A stretch of 64,000 nucleotides of DNA from an uncultured Flavobacteriaceae bacterium (GTDB lineage: Bacteria; Bacteroidota; Bacteroidia; Flavobacteriales; Flavobacteriaceae): NCBI GenBank assembly GCA_947502495.1, contig CANNAC010000001.1, positions 496,001 to 560,000 on the forward strand, written 5' to 3'. Shown here one piece after another: positions 8,441 to 16,921 of the stretch (positions are counted from its first letter, which is position 1; each line of letters starts with the position of its first letter). The notes beneath the pieces are model-generated. The model was not told where the DNA came from and did no database searches. It saw nothing but the letters and a program-made list of their open reading frames with translations. Made by a program: the position numbers and the translations under genes.

Positions 8441-9606
8441 GTTTGTATAACGATTTTATTATTGTCTAAATCTGTGGTGAAAAAGAGATATACATTTCCT
8501 CCATCTTTTATTTTGTGTTTTTTTCGGATTTCTTCTACACGTTCCGGAAAGTTGCGTGTAGCAATATTAGCCTTAACAAAGCCTTCCTTTTTTAAACCCT
8601 TATTATTATACGGAATGACTTTTTCAATTTTAAAAACCCTTCCAGGGAAATCTATTAAAGCATCTTTTGTATACAAATGCGAGTGCGGATGCAGTTTTAA
8701 AACGGCTAATGTATTAGAAATCGTATGAAACGCGCCAGATTTCATTATTGCTGCATTAGGTTCGTATAAATATGCTAAGGGCAAACTATATTGGCTATTT
8801 GTAGAAATCTCTTCTTCTAACGGAAAGCTAAACGTTTCGGTGGTCTCTTTTTTAATATTACACGTTTCTATCGTTACAGCGGCTTTATAGTCTTTTTCTA
8901 AAACCCAAAGCAATTCTTTTACTTCGTTATTAATAGCAACGATATAAATAGTTTTAACGTGCTTTAATTCGTTTAAACCAATAGTAAGATCTAATAGCGG
9001 CGATGTTTTAATTAAAACGTTACTCGCCTTACTAAATAGCGTATCTAAATGTTCTGGTACGTTTGGTAAACAATCTTTTAAAAAGAAAACCTTGCCTTTG
9101 CTGTCATGTCTTCTAGAAGGATCTATATAAATCCAATCTAAAGAGATTTCCGTATTCTGTAAATACGCTAAACCATCTTGTGCTATAGTTTGTATGTTTT
9201 CTACTGCTAACTGTTGGTAATTATGTGTAACAATTTGCGAAAGTACCTCGTTAATTTCACAATGAATAACCTGTTTAAAATGCTTAGAAAAATAATAACA
9301 ATCTACACCAAAACCTCCAGTAAGATCTATAATAGTTTTTCCTTTTAATAAACTAGCTTTATGTTTTGCTGTAGTTTCAGAAGAAGTTTGTTCGATATTT
9401 AATTTGTTCGGATAGTAAATGTTTTCCGAAGAAAACCAGGTCGAAAGCTTCGTTTTACAACGTTTTTTAGCTTCTAATTGTTCTATAACTTCTTTAGCTT
9501 CTACTAACGGAAAATCGATTCCTTTTAACAATAACGAAGCTATATTAGCATCTAAATTATTATTTATAAAATCTTGAATTTCTGTCTGTAATAGGTTTTC
9601 GTTCAA
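8425..9606 (-). CDS. Class I SAM-dependent methyltransferase with THUMP-like C-terminal domain
   Basis: DLTGGFGVDCYYF (about 93-106) is the SAM-binding motif I of a Rossmann methyltransferase, and IDPSRR (about 161-166) corresponds to the catalytic motif IV position. The family, common in Bacteroidota, carries a THUMP-like C-terminal domain and is presumed to modify RNA; its substrate is unproven. The last residues KKVA are coded within a terminator stem. It lies 5 bp downstream of the AI-2E permease gene, so the two are probably co-transcribed. Confidence 0.82.
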   Translation of the reverse strand: MNENLLQTEIQDFINNNLDANIASLLLKGIDFPLVEAKEVIEQLEAKKRCKTKLSTWFSSENIYYPNKLNIEQTSSETTAKHKASLLKGKTIIDLTGGFGVDCYYFSKHFKQVIHCEINEVLSQIVTHNYQQLAVENIQTIAQDGLAYLQNTEISLDWIYIDPSRRHDSKGKVFFLKDCLPNVPEHLDTLFSKASNVLIKTSPLLDLTIGLNELKHVKTIYIVAINNEVKELLWVLEKDYKAAVTIETCNIKKETTETFSFPLEEEISTNSQYSLPLAYLYEPNAAIMKSGAFHTISNTLAVLKLHPHSHLYTKDALIDFPGRVFKIEKVIPYNNKGLKKEGFVKANIATRNFPERVEEIRKKHKIKDGGNVYLFFTTDLDNNKIVIQTKKVA

Positions 9607-9611
9607 AATAA

Positions 9612-10700
9612 TTATAAATTTTTAGTAAGCTTTTTTACGATCTTATTTTCGGATAAAAATTCTTTTAAAATTACTTTAATTGCGGTGTATGCAGGAACAG
9701 CAACGATAAGACCAACAATTCCGAATAAAATACCTGCAATAAGTATTACTAAAAATATTTCAAGCGGATGTGATTTTACACTTTTAGAAAAAATGATTGG
9801 CTGACTTGCAAAATTATCTATAAGTTGACCAATTAGAAATACCACAAATACCCAAAATGTTTTTGGTAAAACAACATCTTGAAAGCTTTCACCAAGGCTG
9901 CTAGTCATGGTTAATGTGAGCATTAAAAAAGCTCCAATTAACGGACCAACATAAGGTATTAAATTTAGTAGCGCACACATAAAAGCAATGACAATGGCGT
10001 TTTCTACACCAATAATCATTAAACCAATAGTGTAGATAATAAAGAGAATTAGTATCTGAAATATTAAACCAATAAAGTATCTAGATAGCAAATCTTTAAT
10101 TTTTACCGAAGAGTTCGCCCAGCGAGATTCGTTACCAGACGGAATAAAAGTTAGGATACCGTTTTCGAAAAGTTTACTGTCTTTTAAAAAGAAAAAAGAG
10201 ATGAATAGCACCGAAAATAAACCAATACTAAAGCTTCCTAAGCCACTAATTAAAGAATTGAAAAAATCAGGAATTAACGAATAATCTATTTTAGATAGTA
10301 GGTTAGAGTTTTTTATAGATTGCTCTACATCTATATTATTTATTTGAAAATAAGCAATTGCTTCGCCATATAAATCTTCTACATTACCTTGAAGTTTATC
10401 AATATCTAAAAGGGCTAAATTATGTCCTTGTTCTACAATTAAAGGAATAAATAAACGTACCAACCCAAAGAGTAGTCCAAGTAAAATAAGCATGGTTACT
10501 ATTACTGCGAGCGTATTTTTAAATTTTAGCTTTCTTCTTAAGAATAAAATAATAGGTCTTCCAATTAATGAAATTACTGCAGCTATTGCGATATACACAA
10601 TTACCGATTGAATTTTAAATAGAAACAAAAGGATTAAAACGACACCAAGAATTATTCCTAGCGCTTTTAAAATACCATTAGATATTTGGTTTGAAGTCAT
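9612..10700 (-). CDS. AI-2E/PerM family permease
   Basis: Integral membrane protein of 362 residues with paired hydrophobic helices at the N-terminus (about 12-60), a soluble stretch (about 95-150), then about four more helices including NLIPYVGPLIGAFLM, the PxxGPxxG-type motif of the family. Members range from autoinducer-2 exporters to Na+/H+ antiporters, so the substrate cannot be called. It is followed closely by the methyltransferase gene; a short palindromic repeat sits just upstream. Confidence 0.85.
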   Translation of the reverse strand: MTSNQISNGILKALGIILGVVLILLFLFKIQSVIVYIAIAAVISLIGRPIILFLRRKLKFKNTLAVIVTMLILLGLLFGLVRLFIPLIVEQGHNLALLDIDKLQGNVEDLYGEAIAYFQINNIDVEQSIKNSNLLSKIDYSLIPDFFNSLISGLGSFSIGLFSVLFISFFFLKDSKLFENGILTFIPSGNESRWANSSVKIKDLLSRYFIGLIFQILILFIIYTIGLMIIGVENAIVIAFMCALLNLIPYVGPLIGAFLMLTLTMTSSLGESFQDVVLPKTFWVFVVFLIGQLIDNFASQPIIFSKSVKSHPLEIFLVILIAGILFGIVGLIVAVPAYTAIKVILKEFLSENKIVKKLTKNL

Positions 10701-10715
10701 GTTGTAAATATAATT

Positions 10716-10738
10716 AATTCCTGTGAAGACAGGAATCT
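10716..10738. repeat. Short dispersed palindrome (ATTCCTGT-GAAG-ACAGGAAT)
   Basis: Perfect 8-bp arms around GAAG between two minus-strand genes. A related copy with GCGAAGGC at its centre is at 27630-27652. It could act as an RNA hairpin between the genes; there is no strong T-run. Confidence 0.5.
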
Positions 10739-10752
10739 AATTTTATAACTTA

Positions 10753-11262
10753 TTAAGAAAGCTGTTTCGTTATTTCATACAAAGCAATAGTGGTAGCTTG
10801 TACTACATTCATACTACTATTTTGACCAAACATATCGATATGAAGTACAGCGTCACATTGTTTTAAAATGTCTTGGGAAACACCAAAATTCTCATCTCCA
10901 ATTACAATAGCTATTGGTTTTTCTTTAGGAAAAAGGCTAGAATGAATGGATGTGCTATCGCTAGTAATTTCTAAAGCAACAATATAATACCCTTCTTTTT
11001 TGTATGAAGAAACCACTTCTGAAGCGTTTTCTTTCCCTTCAAAAGGGACTACTTTTTCTGTAGCACGTGACGTTTTGGTCATTTTTCTTCCTAACGGAAT
11101 CTGTTCCCCACAAAACACTATTTTTTCAATCCCAAAAGCATCTGCTGTTCTAAAAAGGCTTCCAATATTTGGAGCATTGGTAACGTTTTCGCAAATAATG
11201 GTTATAGGGAACGTACGTTTGTTAAAGTTGGTATTGTAGTGATTGAGTTGCATTGGTTTCAA
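10753..11262 (-). CDS. TrmH/SpoU family RNA 2'-O-methyltransferase
   Basis: SPOUT-fold methyltransferase of 169 residues. Motif 1 NAPNIGSLFRTADAFG (about 29-44) has the conserved N and R; motif 2 IVIGDENFGVS (about 122-132) has the N-E/F-G signature; motif 3 QNSSMNVVQATTIALYE (about 147-163) supplies the knotted SAM site. Close relatives methylate ribose in tRNA or rRNA; the target is not known. The start may be the ATG at 11262 or the internal Met 4 (MQLNHYN). It lies 20 bp after the MFS gene on the same strand. Confidence 0.87.
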   Translation of the reverse strand: MKPMQLNHYNTNFNKRTFPITIICENVTNAPNIGSLFRTADAFGIEKIVFCGEQIPLGRKMTKTSRATEKVVPFEGKENASEVVSSYKKEGYYIVALEITSDSTSIHSSLFPKEKPIAIVIGDENFGVSQDILKQCDAVLHIDMFGQNSSMNVVQATTIALYEITKQLS

Positions 11263-11282
11263 ATAGAATTTAAGCGAATATA

Positions 11283-12461
11283 TTATAATTTTAGGGCATT
11301 TTTCTTTCGTAACATAATCAAACCAAAAATAGGTCCTATAGCCAAGATAGTATAAATGCTATTAGAGTCTGTTAATTCCAACATTTTAGTGATAAGCTGA
11401 ATGCTGATTATGGTTATAGAAAATCCTATGCAATTAACAATGGTAAGCGCTGTGCCTTTTATTTCGGATGCCGCATTTTGAGCGACTAGTGTAGATAAAA
11501 GTGGCGAGTCTGCAATAACTACCATTCCCCAAAAAATAAGAAAAGCAATAAATAAATTTTCAGAATTGCTAGAAAAGAATAACGGAGAAATAAGACAACA
11601 AATACCCGATAAAAGTAGTGCTATAAATGCTGTTTTTTTTGTTCCTTTTGTTTGCGCAATATAGCCGCTAAGAATACATGCGAAACCACCAATTCCTATT
11701 ATTATAAAAGACAGTAATGGTATGTTGAATTGTACGAGATCGTGTTCTGCACTATATTTTTGAAGCATGATTGGTACAAAAGTCCAAAAGGCATATAATT
11801 CCCACATGTGACCAAAATAACCAAAAGATACAGATCGGAATTCCCTATTTTTAAAGACTCCTAAAAAAATGGAAAGATCTGTTTTCTGACTTGGTTTTCT
11901 GAATGGTCCATCCGGAACAAGAAATACCATTAGTAATCCTCCTAATAGCGCAAGAGAGGAAGTTGCAAGTATTACAGATTTCCACGAAAAAGAATCTGTC
12001 ATTTGATTTAATACGTGCGGAAAAGCAGTTCCTAATACCAATGCACCAACCAAAAAACCTAGTGATTTACCGAGTCCTTTTTGATAATAATCGGCAGCTA
12101 TTTTCATTCCAACAGGATAGATTCCTGCAAGAAAAAAACCGGTAAAAAAACGAAAAATTAGTAAACTAGTTATGTTGTTTGCAGGATAGATAACACCTAA
12201 GTTAAACAGGGCACCAAGTACAGCACTAATTAAAAATACTTTGGAAGGTGGAAAACGGTCGGCAATAGTAAGAATAGCAAAAACAAGTGTACCAATAATA
12301 AAACCGAATTGTACTGCAGAGGTTAAATGCCCCAAAGCATCTGCTTTCAGACTAAAATTATCTATCAAATCATTGATAACACTATTTCCTGCGAACCAAA
12401 GGGAAGTACAGCAAAACTGCGAGATTACAATAATTGGAAGTATTAATTTGGATGGTTTCAT
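11283..12461 (-). CDS. Major facilitator superfamily transporter
   Basis: 392 residues with twelve predicted hydrophobic helices. RFPPSKVFL after helix 2 matches the loop 2-3 basic motif of MFS carriers, and FRFFTGFFLAGIYPVGMKI lies in helix 4. There is a long central loop with PDGPFRKPSQKTDL. Resembles nitrate/cyanate-type and general MFS exporters; the substrate cannot be inferred. Upstream of the TrmH gene, possibly sharing its transcript. Confidence 0.85.
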   Translation of the reverse strand: MKPSKLILPIIVISQFCCTSLWFAGNSVINDLIDNFSLKADALGHLTSAVQFGFIIGTLVFAILTIADRFPPSKVFLISAVLGALFNLGVIYPANNITSLLIFRFFTGFFLAGIYPVGMKIAADYYQKGLGKSLGFLVGALVLGTAFPHVLNQMTDSFSWKSVILATSSLALLGGLLMVFLVPDGPFRKPSQKTDLSIFLGVFKNREFRSVSFGYFGHMWELYAFWTFVPIMLQKYSAEHDLVQFNIPLLSFIIIGIGGFACILSGYIAQTKGTKKTAFIALLLSGICCLISPLFFSSNSENLFIAFLIFWGMVVIADSPLLSTLVAQNAASEIKGTALTIVNCIGFSITIISIQLITKMLELTDSNSIYTILAIGPIFGLIMLRKKNALKL

Positions 12462-12558
12462 GTATTTCCTTTCTTGAAATTTATGAACAGAATTGATAAA
12501 CTACTTTTACAATTAAAAACGGAAAACTAAAAAAAGAGAAATAAGCATAGGAATAGTT

Positions 12559-13347
12559 TTATATGCTGAATTTGTAGTAATAATATTTTTTTCTAGAATC
12601 TAATTTGTTTTTGATGAACACTATTTCTTCTATCAAATTTTGATTTTCATCATATTTATATTCGATTCGCTTGTTAGATGATAAAAATCTTTTCTCAATT
12701 AATTGATTAGTCTTATTGTACTTTTTGATAGTGGAAAGATTTTTTTTCTTCTTTTTGTTTTCATAGATAGAGACTGTGTTTTTGTTATATTCATAGAAGG
12801 TTGTAGAAGCTTTTTCTCCATTTTCGAGATATCTTTCTGTTGAACTATATAAATCGTTATTCCCATAAAAATATTTAGAACTTAAGTAAAAAGTATTACT
12901 CTCTTTGCTTTTGTTAAAGAGTTCTGTATTCAAGTTATTATTATCATAGATTCTTTTTTGATGATTTAGTAAGGTTCCATCTGGTTTATGTTGAAAGTTT
13001 TCTGTTCTGTTATTGTTGTTATCATATTTGTATGTTAATATGGTTGAAATCTCTCCATAACTATAACCAGTCTGCTTATTCATCATTCCATTACTGTTAT
13101 ATTCTACGGTATAGCTATACCTTACTTCTCCTTTTTCATCATATCTTAAATCTTGGATGTGTTTTCCTAATGCATTATAAATATCTTTGTTAGTCAAAAT
13201 ACTGTCATTAGAATTCGTATTAAATACGTAAGTTAATTTTTCGCTTATTTTATTTTTAAATCTTATCGCTTCCTCAATCTTAAAATCATTTTGAGAGTAA
13301 ACAGATGATGAAATAAAAATAAAAACTAATAAATTTCTTATGTACAT
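12559..13347 (-). CDS. Secreted protein of unknown function with YD-like repeats
   Basis: The N-terminus MYIRNLLVFIFISSSVYSQ is a signal peptide. The rest is built of imperfect units such as YKYDNNNNRTEN, KRIYDNNNLNTE and YKYDENQNLIEE, resembling YD/YwqK-type beta-hairpin repeats seen in surface proteins. It is Lys/Asn/Tyr rich, ending in KKYYYYKFSI. No enzyme motif is visible. It lies 25 bp downstream of the DUF4159 gene. Function unknown; probably periplasmic or surface exposed. Confidence 0.65.
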   Translation of the reverse strand: MYIRNLLVFIFISSSVYSQNDFKIEEAIRFKNKISEKLTYVFNTNSNDSILTNKDIYNALGKHIQDLRYDEKGEVRYSYTVEYNSNGMMNKQTGYSYGEISTILTYKYDNNNNRTENFQHKPDGTLLNHQKRIYDNNNLNTELFNKSKESNTFYLSSKYFYGNNDLYSSTERYLENGEKASTTFYEYNKNTVSIYENKKKKKNLSTIKKYNKTNQLIEKRFLSSNKRIEYKYDENQNLIEEIVFIKNKLDSRKKYYYYKFSI

Positions 13348-13372
13348 AATTTTAATTGGGTTTTATTGCAAA

Positions 13373-14014
13373 CTAATTACTAAAAGCATACTTAATAATA
13401 TTTGCTCCCATTTGTAGTGCTTTTTCTCTTATCTCTGCTGGGTCATTATGTACCGCTGCATCTTCCCAACCATCACCTAAATCACTTTCTACAGTAAAAA
13501 GTAATACTAATCGGTTTTCGTGAAATAAACCAAAAGCTTGTGGTCTTTTGCCATCATGCTCATGAATTTTTGGTAATCCTTTAGGAAAAGAATAGGCCGT
13601 ATTAAATATTTCATGGTTTGCAGGAAGCTCTACTAATTCTTGATTTGGGAATACTTTTTTTAATTCTTTGGTAACATATTGTTGCATGCCGTAGTTGTCA
13701 TCAATATGCAAAAAACCTCCGGAAGTTAAATAATTGTGTAGATTTTCGGCTTCTGCTTCGCTAAAAAAAACATTTCCGTGCCCCGTCATATGTAAAAAAG
13801 GAAACTGAAAAATATCACTACTGCCAGTTTCTACAGTTTCTGGTTTTGCAGTAATTTTCGTATTGATATTATTGTTGCAAAACGTAATTAAGTTTGGTAA
13901 TGCTGTAGGATTACTATACCAATCACCACCACCTTTATATTTTAAAATGGCTATTTCTTGGGAGAATAAAAAAAAAGAAAAAAGAGTAAAGAGAAAAGAC
14001 AAGTAGATCTTCAT
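13373..14014 (-). CDS. DUF4159 domain protein, secreted
   Basis: A signal peptide (MKIYLSFLFTLFSFFLFSQ) is followed by the DUF4159 pattern: LKYKGGGDWYSNPTALPNL, FLHMTGHGNVFFSE, GGFLHIDDNYGM and LPKIHEHDGKRP. The fold resembles the glutamine amidotransferase-like domains found with Bat/aerotolerance proteins, but no catalytic Cys is apparent. The role is unknown. The gene begins 2 bp after the rsmE stop, so the two are co-transcribed. Confidence 0.82.
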   Translation of the reverse strand: MKIYLSFLFTLFSFFLFSQEIAILKYKGGGDWYSNPTALPNLITFCNNNINTKITAKPETVETGSSDIFQFPFLHMTGHGNVFFSEAEAENLHNYLTSGGFLHIDDNYGMQQYVTKELKKVFPNQELVELPANHEIFNTAYSFPKGLPKIHEHDGKRPQAFGLFHENRLVLLFTVESDLGDGWEDAAVHNDPAEIREKALQMGANIIKYAFSN

Positions 14015-14016
14015 AA

Positions 14017-14721
14017 TTATTCATTTGTGTATGCTACAGAATGACAGGCAACAATAGCAGCAGTTTCTGTCCGTAATCGGGTTTCTCCCAAAGTTACAGG
14101 AATAAAATGAGACTGAAGGGCTTGCTCGATTTCTTTAACAGAAAAATCACCTTCCGGGCCAATCAAAATAGTAATATCTTGTTTTGGCTTTAATTCGTTT
14201 TTTAACGATTTTCTATCCGTTTCTTCGCAATGCGCAATAAATAACTTACCAGAAAAGTCTTGTTTTATAAAGTCTTTAAAAGCGATTGCAGGATTTAATT
14301 TTGGTAGGTAATAACTAAGCGATTGCTTGGTTGCCGACTGGATTATTTTTTCAAAACGTTCTGGCTTAATAATTTTTCGTTCGCTATGATCGCAAATAAT
14401 AGGAGTGATGCTATCGATACCGATTTCTGTAGCTTTCTCTAAAAACCACTCGTAACGATCATTCATTTTTGTAGGAGCAACAGCAAGATGAAGGCTATAA
14501 TTTTTTTTAGCTTGTAATTTTTTATCCATAATTTGCACCACACACTTTTTGATATCTGCAGCCGTAATTTGTGCCGTAAATAACCAACCATTCCCGTTAG
14601 TAATTTGCAAAGTTTGGTCTACCGATTTACGAAGCACTTTTACAATGTGCTTGCTTTCCTCTTTATTAAAAGAGAATTCTGTGGTGTTTTCTGTTATGTC
14701 TGGATTATAAAATAATTGCAT
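14017..14721 (-). CDS. rsmE: 16S rRNA (uracil-1498-N3)-methyltransferase
   Basis: Methylates U1498 of 16S rRNA. The order matches RsmE: an N-terminal PUA-like domain (HIVKVLRKSVDQTLQITNG), then the SPOUT domain with EKATEIGIDSITPIICDHSER, the SAM-site motif ILIGPEGDFSVKEIE and the C-terminal VTLGETRLRTETAAI. The length of 234 is normal. Its ATG at 14721 overlaps the stop of the upstream PPIase gene by one base, indicating translational coupling. Confidence 0.93.
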   Translation of the reverse strand: MQLFYNPDITENTTEFSFNKEESKHIVKVLRKSVDQTLQITNGNGWLFTAQITAADIKKCVVQIMDKKLQAKKNYSLHLAVAPTKMNDRYEWFLEKATEIGIDSITPIICDHSERKIIKPERFEKIIQSATKQSLSYYLPKLNPAIAFKDFIKQDFSGKLFIAHCEETDRKSLKNELKPKQDITILIGPEGDFSVKEIEQALQSHFIPVTLGETRLRTETAAIVACHSVAYTNE

Positions 14722-15344
14722 TATTTTAAAGGCTCTACAATTTTTAAAACTTTTACTTCTTGCACCTCTTTTGGGTCAAAGGTTTTTAAAACGACATAAT
14801 ACCATTGGTTTTGTACAATATCTATGGTAAAAACATCTCCGATTTTATAAATGCTATCTGCAATTTCTGCTTCAAACGTTGGATGTGTAACGCCTTTTTC
14901 AAACCATCCTAAATCTCCTCCATGATTTGCATTATCATCCATAGAATATTGCTTTGCTAATTGGCTAAAAGGAGTTCCTTCTTTATATTTTGTAAGTATT
15001 TTATCTCTGGTAGCATTAATTTGTGAGATGGACATTTTTAATCCGTCAAAGAAAATATAACTCACTCTATAATTAGTAGTTGTCACTTTTTCTATGACTT
15101 TATATTTTGTTTTTTCAGTATCACTTTTTACAATAGCTCGTCCGCTTTTATACAGTTCTAAAGCCAATCCTGTTTGATGCTTCGCTTCATTAAACGTAAC
15201 TATTTTATTCTTTTCAGATTTATTTTCTTTCATGTATTCTTTTGCTTCCTTCATATTTACAATAGAGTCAAAATCTTTGACTTGTGCATCTTGAGCAGAA
15301 ATAGTAATCGAAAATAATAAGGCTACTAGTAATAATTTATTCAT
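14721..15344 (-). CDS. Periplasmic parvulin-type peptidyl-prolyl isomerase
   Basis: I start at the ATG at 15344 because it gives the clean signal peptide MNKLLLVALLFSITISAQ; the longer reading from 15374 would place hydrophilic residues before it. The parvulin (PpiC/SurA) domain spans about 90-195: SQLAKQYSMDDNANHGGDLG and FEAEIADSIYKIGDV are typical. It probably helps fold exported proteins. Single PPIase domain, no membrane anchor. It overlaps rsmE by one base. Confidence 0.85.
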   Translation of the reverse strand: MNKLLLVALLFSITISAQDAQVKDFDSIVNMKEAKEYMKENKSEKNKIVTFNEAKHQTGLALELYKSGRAIVKSDTEKTKYKVIEKVTTTNYRVSYIFFDGLKMSISQINATRDKILTKYKEGTPFSQLAKQYSMDDNANHGGDLGWFEKGVTHPTFEAEIADSIYKIGDVFTIDIVQNQWYYVVLKTFDPKEVQEVKVLKIVEPLK

Positions 15345-15454
15345 TTGTACTTGGGATTTAAGCTTATCTAGCAAAAAAACAAAATTTATAGATTATATGA
15401 AGGGTTTTCTATAAGGTTATTAACAGAAATTTCAACATCGGACTTAAATACACA

Positions 15455-15781
15455 TTATAATTTGCTTTTTGCGTGTTCTAATCCCAATTCGAGATAGTGT
15501 AAGAGTTGTGTTTCCGTTTTAATGCCTTCCAAAGAAACATAAACAAACTCTTTGATTGGTTTTTTTGTAAAATCCATTGGTCTTACAAAGTCTTTCTCTA
15601 GTTCCGTTTCCATTTTATCGGAAATAATTCGAACCATCAAATCCTGTTTCATAACACCAACAGTCATTTTTCCTTGATATAAAAACGAAATTCCACCAAA
15701 CATTTTTTTTTCTGTAAACACTTCCGAATAATAACGAAGTTGTTCTCTTATTCTGTTTGCTAGTTGGTCGTTAAAAGCCAT
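15455..15781 (-). CDS. TfoX N-terminal domain protein
   Basis: 108 residues covering only the TfoX/Sxy N-terminal domain: EKKMFGGISFLYQGKMTVGV and MDFTKKPIKEFVYVS are family landmarks. In Gammaproteobacteria full-length TfoX is a competence regulator; the single-domain form is widespread and its role is unclear. There is no DNA-binding C-terminal domain. It lies 15 bp downstream of tsaD, so probably in its operon. Confidence 0.82.
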   Translation of the reverse strand: MAFNDQLANRIREQLRYYSEVFTEKKMFGGISFLYQGKMTVGVMKQDLMVRIISDKMETELEKDFVRPMDFTKKPIKEFVYVSLEGIKTETQLLHYLELGLEHAKSKL

Positions 15782-15796
15782 AGATTTCCTTTTGTA

Positions 15797-16819
15797 TTAT
15801 ATCTTCAATCTAGAAGAAGCAGTAACATCTTGCGCTGTAAAATCGCCATCTAAATATTTTAAATAACCTACAATACCAATCATTGCCGCATTATCTGTAG
15901 TGAATTCAAATTTTGGAACATAGGTAGTCCAACCAAATTTTTGTTCGCCATTTTTCAACGCTTCTCGTATTCCCGAATTTGCAGAAACTCCGCCACCAAT
16001 AGCAATATGATTAATTCCTGTTTCCTTGGTTGCAAGTTTCAACTTGTCTATTAAAATTCCGATAATGGTATATTGAATAGAAGCACAAATATCATTTAGG
16101 TTTTCTTCAATAAAATTAGGATTTATTTTTACTTGCTTTTGTATAAAGTATAGAATCGCAGTTTTTAATCCAGAAAAACTAAAGTTTAAACCAGCGACTT
16201 TAGGCTTTGTAAATGGAAAAGCTTTCGGATTTCCTAGTTTTGCTCTTCGGTCAATTTCTGGACCAGCAGGATAGCCAAGACCTAGAATTTTTCCACTTTT
16301 ATCGAAAGCTTCACCAACAGCATCATCTATTGTTTCGCCAATAACTTCCATTTCAAAATAATTGGAAACCTTTACAATTTGTGTATGCCCGCCAGAAATA
16401 GTCATTCCCAAAAACGGAAAAGGAGGTTTGCTAAAACCTGCTTCATCTATAAAATGTGCCAAAATATGCGCTTGCATATGGTTGACTTCTATAAGTGGAA
16501 TATCTAAACCAAAAGCCAATGATTTTGCAAAAGAAGTACCAACAAGTAAGGACCCCATTAATCCGGGACCTCTTGTAAAGGCAATAGCATGAAGCATTTC
16601 TTTTGTTATTCCAGCTTTTTCAATAGCTTGATGTACAACAGGTACAATATTTTGCTGGTGCGCTCTAGAAGCTAATTCTGGGACGACACCACCATATTCT
16701 TCGTGTATTTTTTGGCTTGCAACAATATTACTTAAAACCTTGCCGTTTAGCAAGATAGAGGCGGCGGTATCATCGCAAGAAGACTCAATTGCAAGTATGT
16801 AAATATTTTGTGAGGACAT
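15797..16819 (-). CDS. tsaD: tRNA N6-adenosine threonylcarbamoyltransferase
   Basis: Transfers the threonylcarbamoyl group to A37 of ANN-decoding tRNAs, with TsaB and TsaE. The N-terminus IESSCDDTAASI is the nucleotide-site motif. HMQAH (about 114-118) holds the metal-ligand His pair, and TTDNAAMIG near the C-terminus supplies the third ligand Asp. SGGHTQ and GGGVSANSGIR are conserved. The length of 340 is normal. Divergent from tamB over a 100-bp region with overlapping promoter-like signals. Confidence 0.95.
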   Translation of the reverse strand: MSSQNIYILAIESSCDDTAASILLNGKVLSNIVASQKIHEEYGGVVPELASRAHQQNIVPVVHQAIEKAGITKEMLHAIAFTRGPGLMGSLLVGTSFAKSLAFGLDIPLIEVNHMQAHILAHFIDEAGFSKPPFPFLGMTISGGHTQIVKVSNYFEMEVIGETIDDAVGEAFDKSGKILGLGYPAGPEIDRRAKLGNPKAFPFTKPKVAGLNFSFSGLKTAILYFIQKQVKINPNFIEENLNDICASIQYTIIGILIDKLKLATKETGINHIAIGGGVSANSGIREALKNGEQKFGWTTYVPKFEFTTDNAAMIGIVGYLKYLDGDFTAQDVTASSRLKI

Positions 16820-16845
16820 TAGTAAATATTAGGCACAATAATTGT

Positions 16846-16853
16846 TAATTTTG
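16846..16853 (+). promoter_or_regulatory. Candidate -7 element for tamB
   Basis: TAATTTTG (TAnnTTTG). If used, transcription would begin near 16860, just before the Lys/Arg-rich codons that seem to be the true tamB N-terminus. Confidence 0.3.
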
Positions 16854-16857
16854 ACTT

Positions 16858-16884
16858 CAAAGTTATAACTTTAAAACGTATCAA
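16858..16884 (-). promoter_or_regulatory. Candidate tsaD promoter
   Basis: On the minus strand TTG (16884-16882), 16-bp spacer, TAACTTTG (16865-16858). The spacer is one base under the usual range. The expected leader to the ATG at 16819 is about 33 nt. It overlaps the tamB upstream region. Confidence 0.4.
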
Positions 16885-16921
16885 AAAATTTTTAAAAATA
16901 GCATCCAAAATTGTAGCAGTC

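Noticed and set aside
8417-8728. Plus-strand frame of 103 residues
   Set aside because: Antisense to the 3' end of the methyltransferase gene, begins in a terminator, no recognisable product.
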